DNA of 64,000 bases, taken from assembly GCA_021464245.1 (NCBI GenBank), contig JADCRB010000001.1, positions 7,808,152 to 7,872,151 on the forward strand, in the 5' to 3' direction. This stretch comes from Carallia brachiata. Taxonomy: Eukaryota; Streptophyta; Magnoliopsida; Malpighiales; Rhizophoraceae. The position numbers and the translations under genes were made by a program. Shown here one piece after another: positions 49,301-59,289 of the stretch. How positions within the stretch are numbered: position 1 is the first letter of the stretch; every line of letters begins with the position of its first letter. The notes under the pieces were generated by a model. The model saw only the letters and a program-made list of their open reading frames with translations. It made no database searches and was not told the origin of the DNA.

Positions 49301-50226
49301 TTTATTTCCTTTTGTTAAAGCAGAAGGTACAAGTAATATTAGCAGAATGACTGTGTTTTCATTCCATCTCATCTTATTCAGAGTTCAAACTACTGAAAAT
49401 TTTAACTGACTGTCAGGTAAAATCAGAAGGGGATTCTGAATTAGGCATTTCTCTTCTGTTCTCTTCCGCCACGAATAAAAAATCATCAGTGCTCATAGCA
49501 CCCGAGGCAAAAAACCAATTCTCGGAAAAATTTTGTAAAATAATAGTACCGCGTCAGGTTAAGCAGCCAGGGTTGGCTTCAGGATGGAGCATAAAGAATA
49601 CTAGCATTGACATGAGGGGATACGCGTTAACAGAGATCCAAGCTTTATGCTACAAGAAAACTCCCAAACACAACAACAATTCGGAATCAGAAGGACGTGA
49701 TGTTCCATTTTCTGGCAGCCCCACAGAGTATTCTGCAGTGCTCGGTCACATTACAATCAAAACTAACGAAAAGAACTCAGACTTCCCTCCTGCAAGTTCT
49801 TGGCAAGTTGAGGGTCAATATATCAAATGGACATCAGGTCCAAAGGGTTCAAAGAATCTTAGCATCAAGATCACTTGGAAGTTAAAAGATGGAAATAAAC
49901 CTCGGTTCCCTTCATACAACATTTATGTCGAGAAAGTCGCTGGAAATCCAGTTGGAAGAGTAGAAGGGATTCAGGAGTACCTTGGAGTGGCAAATGTTGA
50001 GGCATTTTATGTTTTCAATCTTTCCATTCCTTCAGGAACATCCAGTCTCAAGTTCATTATTCAAGTGTGTGACACAGATGGCGCATGCCAGGAGCCTGAT
50101 GATTCTCCAAGTTTTCAATTGGATGTTGGTGGTCAGGGAAATTTTCCTTTCTACTTTCGTTGCCTTCCTGTTTTCTTTCTTTCTTTCTCCAGGTACAAAC
50201 ATGTATGTTGCCTGTATACAGACTAA
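43963..50226 (+). CDS. ENGASE: Cytosolic endo-beta-N-acetylglucosaminidase (GH85 ENGase), copy 1
   Basis: ENGase cleaves the GlcNAc-beta-1,4-GlcNAc core of free N-glycans in the cytosol. Exons: 43963-44349, 44488-44625, 45470-45579, 45653-45764, 45887-45994, 46559-46671, 47555-47636, 47816-47896, 48633-48688, 49159-49294 and 49417-50226, about 710 aa with no frame break. GH85 signatures: LVCHDMQGGYTDDKWVQGG, LPPPCWTN, GTFITEWD and GFDGWLLNVEV, where Asn177/Glu179 match the catalytic N-x-E pair of the family. Also FDVYMGIDVFGRNTYGGGQW and the beta-sandwich half in exon 11. The last ~35 residues as read (after PSFQLDV) do not match copy 2. An unrecognised terminal intron (donor GTG|GTGGTC at about 50127, acceptor near 50191) may give a different tail. 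It is the upstream half of a tandem pair. Confidence 0.9.
46752..47229. mobile_element. MITE-like element with TGTCAGAA terminal inverted repeats and CCGGT motifs
   Basis: An intron 6 insertion. The left end TGTCAGAATCGGACTGG matches the reverse complement of the right end, TGTCAGAACCGGACCGG. The body is packed at both ends with ACCGGT/CCGGTT phrases that can pair, with an AT-rich middle. Length is about 478 bp, with no coding. The absence of a clear target-site duplication leaves the superfamily open. Confidence 0.6.
48185..48315 (+). repeat. Duplicated ~130-bp segment, copy A (pairs with 50338-50467)
   Basis: The intron 8 segment holding TGGTGACAATGCACTCATA, CTGCAATATATCCTGATA and GATATAGAAAGT-like phrases is repeated with divergence, in the same order and orientation, just past the ENGase copy 1 stop. 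No coding is seen. Confidence 0.6.
48905..49035. mobile_element. Diverged second copy of the CAGTATAAT MITE (inverse orientation)
   Basis: The reverse complement of this intron 9 segment aligns throughout with 15601-15732, for example TTGATTTGTACAA, CCGATTGATG and TTGTAACAAAAATAAA-like text. The ends are degraded compared with the first copy. Confidence 0.55.
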
Positions 50227-50337
50227 AATTGTCTTCCTGGCAAAAGAATGACCACACGCATAGCAGAGTCATTCTTATTTGCAACATTCAGATGCAAGAA
50301 TTCTTGGACCCTATGATTCTAATAATCTCTTCTTCGA

Positions 50338-50467
50338 TCAGTCTGTGCAATGTAGACAATATTCTATTGAGTGACACTTGGTGACAATGAGCTCATACTA
50401 CTGCACTAAATCCTGACAAAGCTTGCGATATAGAAAGTTGTCTTGTAAGCCCCTTTTATCTTTTTAG
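50338..50467 (+). repeat. Duplicated ~130-bp segment, copy B (pairs with 48185-48315)
   Basis: This is the downstream counterpart of the intron 8 segment, with TGGTGACAATGAGCTCATA and TAAATCCTGACAAAGCTTGC. It lies in the 3' flank or UTR of ENGase copy 1. Confidence 0.6.
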
Positions 50468-50635
50468 GTACGACGATGTATCGTTCATTATTGCTCGTCC
50501 GCTTGCTATCCTGCAAGTCAGGCCTTGCTAAATTCAGTAGATGGCCTTACAAATGGTTCGACTGATAATCCCAATAATAATGTTACCATGGTCGTTGAGT
50601 CTCCGTGATAATTAATGAATCAAACCCATCTCATG

Positions 50636-50860
50636 TTGTGGCTTAGTAGTTGACCATTGAAGGTGGGCATCTCCAACGGTGCAATGCCGAAGGCGTGGGT
50701 TTGAATGTTGGAGAGGTGAGATGGGGCTAAATATTTGCTTATTTTGGTATAGTTATGAAAGTGATTTAGATAATTTTTGTTAAGTATTTAAACACTTGTC
50801 ATACCTTTAATTTAGTGTAACGATCTCTATTCAATGTACATAATAAAATGACGCAATCTA
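50636..50860 (+). mobile_element. SINE-like element between ENGase copies
   Basis: GTGGCTTAGTAGTTG resembles a tRNA A box and GTGGGTTTGAATGTTGG a B box, spaced as in a tRNA-derived SINE promoter. The 3' end is uncertain, as the stretch trails into AT-rich text (TTCAATGTACATAATAAAATG at about 50829-50849). Duplicated target sites were not identified. Confidence 0.45.
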
Positions 50861-51242
50861 CTTTAACCGGTCTGTGACTAATCACCTGAACTTTCCCGTT
50901 AAGCAAAGAATCAACTAATCGAAAATGTTACCATGTATTACTCCAAACTGGGAGATTGGAAGGCAGGGCACTGTGTAGGTTGAATTGACCAGCACGAGCA
51001 AAGCAAATGATCAGCCTCTTGTATCGGTTTTTTTTTCATCTTTCAGTCTCTAACGAATGTCTAAAATCACAATCCCTTTTTGGATTTGACATACATAATT
51101 CAGTAATTGTTCAGCAGAAGGCGATGAGATGAGTATAAAATCGGTCCTGGGCGCCCATATAAACCGTCAGACCCTAGTCGCTCTCTACCATTTCCTGAAG
51201 CTAATCCACACCAAATTCCAATCCATCTTCTCCTTCCTAACC

Positions 51243-54200
51243 ATGTCCTCCTCCCAGTCCACCGATCCAATTGACCAAGATCAGACGGAATCCGCACCTC
51301 CGTTTGACCCATCTCAGCCGTCCGTTCCAATCTCATACCCAATCAAGACCCTTGAAGACCTCGAATCCCGAGCTTACTTCCACTCCTTTCACTATCCCTT
51401 CAACATTTCCTCTGTTCCCCTTCCGCAAGGCCCTGTTTGCTTGCCAAACAGGCGGAGACTTCTGGTTTGCCACGACATGGAAGGCGGTTACTTGGACGAT
51501 AAGTGGGTCCAGGGCGGGAACAATCCCGACGCTTACTGCCTTTGGCATTGGTATTTGATTGACGTTTTCGTTTACTTTTCCCATTCTTTGGTTACTTTGC
51601 CTCCCCCTTGCTGGACTAATGCTGCTCACAAACACGGCGTTAAGGTTTTTCCTTTCTCTTTTTTTTTTTTTCTTTGCTCTGTTATTTGTTGCCTTTGCTG
51701 CAATGAATGGTAAGAATTACAATGGCTGAGCAACTGATGCTGGTAATGTGATGATGTTCGTTGTAGGTTTTGGGGACTTTCATTACAGAATGGGACGAAG
51801 GTCGACTTGCTTGCAATAAATTGCTTGAATCGAAGGAGTCTGCTCGTATGTATGCTGAGCGGTTAGCCGAGCTCGCTGTTGCCCTGGGCTTTGATGGATG
51901 GCTGGTATACATACATAAGTGTGTGTGTGTGTGTGTGTGTCTTTTCTTTAGTAGTTTTGATAGCATTGTGGATTGATTGTGGAATGCAATTGTCAGATAT
52001 TTTGATCGAGGAGGCAGAGATGAAATGCCGACTTGTTAGTTTGATTAGCTAACATATTTCATAGTTTAGGTCCACCTGACAGAGTTTACGTTGTGGCACG
52101 AACCTTAGCTACCTTGAATTTCCCTTGTCAGTTTGAGAAATCCTTGTGTTTGACTTAATTCTATTGGAGAAACAATGGAAGGAAATTGACATTTTTTTTT
52201 TCTGTTTGTATTGCCATTGTTTAGACATTGATTATGTAGTTGATCATAGGACTTGCTATTTGCAGATCAATATGGAGATTAAATTGGACTTGGAGCAGAT
52301 TCCAAATCTGAAAGAGTTTGTCCGCCATCTGACCCATATTATGCATTCCTTGATGCCTGGATCTTTGGTTATATGGTGAGTGATAGAGATGGGCTGTGGC
52401 TCATTCGGGCAAATCATTCATGAATTTATGTTTTGAATAATTTGGATATGCAGGTATGACAGTGTAACAGTTGATGGAGATCTCAAATGGCAAGATCAAC
52501 TAAATGAAAAAAATAAGCCTTTCTTTGATATATGTGATGGAATTTTTGTGAACTACACATGGAAGGTACTAGCTTCTGTTTTTTTTTACCCATATTTGAA
52601 GTTAATTACATTGTTTTATCATTAATGCATATATAATTTGGCTTTTTGCTGTATAGAGAGACTATCCAAAACTTTCGGCCTCTGAAGCTGGTGACAGAAA
52701 GTTTGATGTTTACATGGGAATAGATGTATTTGGAAGGAACACTTACGGTGGTGGACAATGGAAGGTATTTGTTACTTCAATCATAAATAATATTAGTGAT
52801 TGCCATTCCTAGGTCTTTTCCATCATTCTTAATCTGGCGGCATTAAAGTTAGATTTAATTATCCCTTGTTCAATGCTTCTGCATGCTGTCTGTCTGGTGT
52901 TTTCTTCCTTTGTCAACGTAATAGACATCTGGTGAAGATAGTGAAGACTTGAAATGGAAATTTTAGGAAGAGCTTCAACATATTGCGAAGGTAGTGAGAA
53001 CTTTAAATGGAGATCATAGGAAGAGTTTTGACAAAAATTCTTGTAGAATGTGGTTCTTCTCAAGTGCCTAGTCCACTTTGAGCATCCAACCAATAATTGT
53101 TCTTGTAGAGTCCCCTGTTTCGCATTCATTAGCTGATAACTGAGGATGAATCCTTGAGCCAGGCCTATGGCTTCAACAAACACTTCCTGTAGAATGTGAT
53201 AATTCTCACCTTCAAGGACCTCGTTGAGCATCCAACCAACAATCTTTTGTGTATAGCCTGTCTCACATTTATTACCGAGTAACCCGAACGACTCCTTCAG
53301 GTAGGTTCATGGTTTTCAAATGACCTCAGGATGCTCTGGCGTATGAACCTGGGTTGGAGAAGTAACCTGGCCTACCATGAGGGTAAGCATCAAAACCTGA
53401 TCAATGCACTTACGCATGAAAAAGTTAGTGATCGCCCTATAACCTTTACATGGTTCTCTATTGTAAACTAATTGCATACTTGATGCAACATTTTAGGATG
53501 ACAACATTATTGTTTCTATGAGTCTATGAGTCTCTTGTGATTTTGATATATGCTATCTGTGAAGAATTTTTGTTATTGAATCACATGCTCTACGGAAATA
53601 AAGATCACAAAATAAATTATGAACAATGATGTGCATACAATATAAATTATTTGCTTGTTATGTGTTTATTATAAAAGAAATGGTGTAAGTCCTAATATTT
53701 TTTTTCTTGATCAACTGTTTGGATAGTAGACAAATGTTGCCCTGGATGTAATAAAGGATGGGGATGTGTCAGCTGCCATATTTGCTCCTGCATGGGTTTA
53801 TCAGACCAAGCAACCACCTGATTTTCGAACTGCTCAAAACCAGTAATTCATTCTGCTTTAAGTTTCCCTTTTTTACTGTTATTATATTTATGGGCATCTT
53901 AGCTTTTCTAATTTCATGCAAAGATGTCTAGCTAATGAGCGGTGGCTTTTTATTAGATATTAATTAGATAGATGTTTTGCTTCTTAAGGTTGTCTATATT
54001 CCTTTTTTGGTTTTTGATAAGAATTTTGTAAAACTTATTTGAATTCATGCCAGAACTGGTGCGGCCTGGCATCAATAAATATCATCGTTGTAGTTCCTAA
54101 AGTGTAGGATAGAAATCATAGTGCTTAAAATTGTCGGACAAAAAATTATCCTAGATTCTTGTTGATAGCATTAGTGCCTCTGTCAGGCGGCATTGAACCA

Positions 54201-57200
54201 ATACTCTTAGAAGTATTACATGTGTAAGAGAGATTGTAAACCAAGTCATAAATGCGTTGAAAATGTCACGTCTTACCATGAAGTTCATGATATTGTTTTC
54301 ACATTTTGCAATCGTCTGCTTTTCTGTTATGGCATTCCATTTCAACCACTCTTTGATTTGATTAAAATTCCTTTTTGTTCCCTTTTTTGATTTAATTTTT
54401 AGTTAATTGACTTTTTGAATATCAATTCGCTTCATACTTTGTGAAATCTATAGAAAAATGGTTAGAAGGAAACTGTTTGATTAACTTGCTGGCGCAGACA
54501 TTGGCTAGAAGTACACTGTTTTATTGATCAGTTTGTATGCCGTAATCGTAAATTTTGCACATTTTAATTATGCGACTTTCATCATCCTGTACTTTTTTTC
54601 TGGCAGTTGGTGGGCCCTTGTTGAGAAATCCTGGGGAAGAGTAAACAACTATCCTAAAATTCTTCCATTCTACTCTAGTTTTGATCAGGTTTCAACTATT
54701 TCAAACTCTTTGACTTGTGTATCTCAAATCTGCCAGCATGAATCATTTAGAAGATTTTAGTTTTCCATTGTGCACATGTATAATCTAGTTCACAAAGCAT
54801 AATACAGAGACAGGCTCTTGAAATTTGGTCTTTCTAAAGGAATGACAAAGAATGCACTACTGCTGGAACAATTATGGTAGAAATGGACGTGTTAATTCTT
54901 GTTGTGTGATCCTTGGAACACTATCAAAATAAAAGAAGAATGGTTGAGAGCTCCCAGAAAAAAAAAATAAATAAATAAATATGTAACACCACAAAGAAAA
55001 GCTTATCCGGCACTTTCTATCATTCATTCTTAGCCTTCCACAGAAAGAACTGTATCTTATTTCCTTTACCTTTTGTTGGAGAAGCCTGCAATCGGATCCA
55101 GTTTCTCTCAATAAAATGTCTCCGCTTCCTTTCAGCAACCACCTAAAGTCAGATTGTTTCAACTTATCATGTAAATCATTTGAACATCATCCATTCTTCT
55201 CACTTGCTTTGACATATTTTGATGGGCATAAACTTCTGAAGATGTCTAGGGTCTACAAAAACATGAACAGGGGGTGTATATTGCTTGGGTAAAACTCATC
55301 TAGCTTATACAAGACTTGGAAATTTGATTCATGAATAGTTGCTTGAAAGATGCTCCATTCACATTGTTCAGTCTGAATGTTGATATTGCCACCAATGATT
55401 GGACGACCCTTGAGATGGAAACAGTATGGCAGCCTGCACCTTTTTTTCTTTTGTTTTTTACAAATGTTGATTTTCATTGATGTTGTTCAGGGGTGTGGGT
55501 ATCATATTGCTGTTGAGGGAGAACAAGTAAAAGATGCTTCTTGGAACAATATGTCTTGCCAAGGCTTGCAGGTGTGCAACTACATTCTTATGCTTATATA
55601 TGATGATTTTAACTGTTCTCTTTTGCAACATGTCTAAACTCAAAGCGCTACATTACAACTACTTTGTCTCCCCGCTGAGTGCAGTTTGCATAAAATGGTT
55701 ATGGAATGGATAGTTTCTGGAAACTTTCACTATTATCCATAGTTCGTAAATAAAAATCTGTAATTTATGGGTAAAGCACACCATATTAGGTATAATGCAT
55801 TATCAGCTCTGTGCACAATTGCCTGTTTGTTACTAATTAGTACTCTATGTCATTAATGCTAAGCTTGCTTCCACGTGTCTTCTTAGTTCCTTAATTCAAT
55901 CTTTATGGCAGCCTTTCCTTCAGTTTGTCGATGGTCCAACTGAGGATACCATTCAAGTGTGCATTGAGTAAGTTTTCAAGCTTATTGTTGTTTACTTGAG
56001 ATTGCTAGATTTAGGTCTAGTTATGTCCTCATGCATCCATACATGTCTGTGCTTGACAATTTCGGGATGGCAAGAGTAAATGTGGAAAAAAACAAAAAGC
56101 TGTAAATCTGATTTTCAATTATGTAAAAATTTCAAGAAGTCTCATGTACTATTATCTCGGAGGAGTAAAAGTGTTCCTGCATCTTTCTGTAATTCAGTAG
56201 GCTTACTACCAAAACTTCTTTACGACCAAGGGATATTTTACAACCTTGGACGCATTGCTAACTAAGGTCTAAAGCATCGATGTGTCTTATTGATGTGGAT
56301 TCTGGTTGAGACTTGAGACCTAAGCATGATGCTGACCATTAGGGGATCTTGGTGTCTCACTTTATTTTGGATTCCATTGGTGGGCTTTCATTGCCTTTTA
56401 TGCCAAAAAGTTACATTTATGTTTTGTGTCCATGTTTTTGTCATGACTTTATATATTTTTGTTAATGCCAGTCACAAAGAAGCATCTTACAATGGGGGAG
56501 GAAACATCACATTTAAAGGAACTCTTGATCATGATGCTCAATTCATCACGAAGCTCTTTCAAGGAGAGCTTCTTTTGGACAATCTGCCACTCTGCATTAC
56601 ATACTCCGTAAGATAATTCCTGTTGTTGAAGTTGAACAGAAAAGAATCTTGCAAACAGTATCATGATCGTTTTACATGATTAAGAAACTCCGATTTGATG
56701 TCCGCCTTTACGATGATTTTTTTTTTTAATGGTACCTTAGAGTGAATTGATTTTGCCTTTAAAATTGGCATCATATACATGGTAAAATAGCAATTTTACA
56801 TATTTCCGAAATTGACATGTTTCTTAGGGCCCGTTTGTTTACTGGAAAATAACTTGCTTTTGTAAAATATTTGCAGAAAAAAATATTTTCAGTAAAAATA
56901 ATATTTTCTCGTCACTCATTTAAAGCACACTTTGTGTTTTTTTTGGAAAATAACTTCAGGTCAGGATAAACGTAAGTTATTTTACCTGAAAATCTTAAAA
57001 ATTTTCCCAAAATTTTCCGTTGACTACTTATTTTACATGAAACAACGTCAGAAAATGAGAAAAATTTTTTCCTGCAAACAAACACACCCTTAGTAAACCA
57101 AATTATTGCTTTCCCTTTTCAGTTTATGCCACCTTTTTTCATTAGAAATTTATCCAAAGAAGGGAATGGGAAAATAGCTTGTGAACTTAGGATAATTGAC

Positions 57201-59000
57201 CAATAGGTAGACATATGTGCCACGTTTTGACTCTTGTTGAAAAAAAAAAAAAAAAACAATTGCAGTTACATTCAAAGAGATGGCATATGCCACTCACCCT
57301 CTATAGTACTAGACATTATTTATTAGACTAAGTTTATCATCAATTGTTATTCAACACATTTTTTTTTTTTTTTATGGTACCTTTAGACTGAATTGATTTT
57401 GCCTTTAAAATTGGCATCATATACATGGTAAAATAGCAATTTTACATATTTCCAAAACTGACATGTTTCTTAGTGAACCAAATTATTGCTTTCCCTTTTC
57501 AGTTTATGCCACCTTTTTTCATTAGAAATTTATCCAAAGAAGGGAGATGGGAAAATGACTTGTGAACTTAGGACAATTGACCATTAGGTAGATATATGTG
57601 CCACCTTTTGACTCTTGTTGAATATAAAAAAAAAAAAAACAATTACAGTTACATTCAAAGAGATGGGATATACCACTTACCCTCTATAGTACCAGACATT
57701 ATTTATTAGACTAAGTTTATCATCAATTGTTATTCAACACACTTTTTTTGTTTTTTTTTTCTTTTCCATATTTTGCTTTATATATCTCAGTTGTGTGGGT
57801 ATACCATGTAGGACATGAATCATATCTACCTGGCCACCATAGTTACATCGTTAAGTTCTAGCACTAAAATGCTATGTAGACGTCTTATTTACTCTAGCTA
57901 AACAGTTTATCTGATGGAAAAGGACGTTATTCTTCAAGAACAAATATGTGCCTGTCTTTTTTTCTCTCCAACTTAGGAGGCGTATCCAGCACTTTGGGCT
58001 AGACTTATGACCCCCCTAGTCCATGAAACAGCCTGGAAATCCCATGACGCAATTGTGAGTGACTAGACTTGAGCCTGAAGCTTCCAGGTCTATTGTACGC
58101 CATAGTGCCATCTTTGCCTGTCAATTAGAAATTAAAACATTTAACACATCACGCCAATTTCTCTCTTTGATTGATGAATGATGACTTTAATGTCTTGGAA
58201 TCTGGCTGATTATTCTATTTCCATTAAGATCAAGTGTGGCAGCCTTAATGATGCAGGTGAAATCAGAAGGGACTTCACTTTTGAGCCTTTCAATTCAGTT
58301 CTCTTCTATTTTGAATAATGAGAGGACATCGGTGCTCATTGCATCAAAGAATTTGGAGCAACTTTCTTGTAAATTCAATAAAGTTATTGTGCCGCATCAA
58401 GTTAGAAAGTCACAGAAAGCTACAGGATGGATCGTCTATGACAGTAGCATTACAATGAATGGACACGTATTAACTGAGATCCATGCTGTATGCTACAAGA
58501 CAAAGCCTGAACAGACAGAAGTGAGATCAAAGTGTGATGCAGACAACCAAGATAATGCATTGGCTCCCAACCCTGCAGACTATTATGCAGTGCTTGGTGA
58601 CGTCGCAATTATAAATTCTAAGGAGAATTCATATTTGCCTTCCTCAACCTCATGGTTTGTCGAGGGTCAATACATAAAATGTAGCCCCATTTTTCAAGGA
58701 TATAGAACTGTGAGTGGGAAAATCACTTGGAAGCTAAAAGTTGGAAGAGATTTTCAGTTCCCAAAGTACAATATCTTTGTAGAGAAATTAAAAGAACAAG
58801 TAGACTGCAACCGAGAGAGAGGAATAGAAGGCCCGTTGGAGTATCTTGGAGTAGCACATGTGGAAGCTTTTTATGTCTCGGACCTTTCCATTCCTTCTGA
58901 TACATCTAGTCTCAGATTCTTTATTCAAGCGTGTGGATTTGATGGAGCATGCCAGACGCTGGATAATTCTCCATTTTTCCAAGTGGATCTTGAAGGTTAG
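51243..59000 (+). CDS. ENGASE: Cytosolic endo-beta-N-acetylglucosaminidase (GH85 ENGase), copy 2
   Basis: Paralogue of the upstream ENGase with the same reaction. Exons: 51243-51644, 51767-51904, 52266-52375, 52454-52565, 52657-52764, 53730-53842, 54607-54688, 55491-55571, 55912-55967, 56472-56607 and 58257-59000. Exons 2-10 have exactly the lengths and phases of copy 1 (138, 110, 112, 108, 113, 82, 81, 56, 136). About 693 aa, no frame breaks. The catalytic N-x-E is Asn182/Glu184 in GWLINMEI. The start at 51243 (MSSSQSTD) corresponds to copy 1. An in-frame ATG at 51129 would add 38 residues of unclear value. The end is TAG at 58998-59000, or an alternative splice (GAAG|GTTAG at 58995 to ATGCAGCATAG at 59279), giving a tail ...LEDAA. 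Intron 10 (about 1.65 kb) holds a tandem duplication and a MITE. Confidence 0.9.
56716..57740 (+). repeat. Tandem duplication in ENGase copy 2 intron 10
   Basis: Unit 1 (about 56716-57358) and unit 2 (about 57359-57740) share text in the same order, for example GGTACCTT, ATTGATTTTGCCTTTAAAA, TTGGCATCATATACATGG and ATTAGACTAAGTTTATCATC. They differ at scattered bases. Unit 1 is longer only because it contains the 263-bp MITE at 56827-57089. Confidence 0.88.
56827..57089. mobile_element. 263-bp Tourist/PIF-Harbinger-like MITE with TTA target duplication
   Basis: It begins GGGCCCGTTTGTTTAC and ends in the reverse complement of GGGTGTGTTTGTTTGC. It is flanked by TTA (56824-56826 and 57090-57092), the typical TWA target duplication of PIF/Harbinger. 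The unit 2 copy of the host DNA reads CTTAGTGAACC at 57469-57479 with a single TTA, giving an actual empty site. Confidence 0.85.
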
Positions 59001-59289
59001 TTAACGTAATTTCTTCTACTTGTTTTCCTTTATGAACTCAACTGCCTTTATATGGAAATTGATGCCAATAAATGATGATTCAGTCCATCTTTTGCCGCAT
59101 GTCATGTTCCACTATACATTTGGTTGGCATGGTTAAAAAAGCCCATATGCTTGAGGTTGATATGTTAATATCATTTTATGATCCAGTCCTAGCCAGCTTC
59201 TACTTGTACTTTAGAGCTTAATAACAATTCAATTATTTTCATGCATGTTTTAACCCTGAAAAATCGTCCAATATATAGATGCAGCATAG

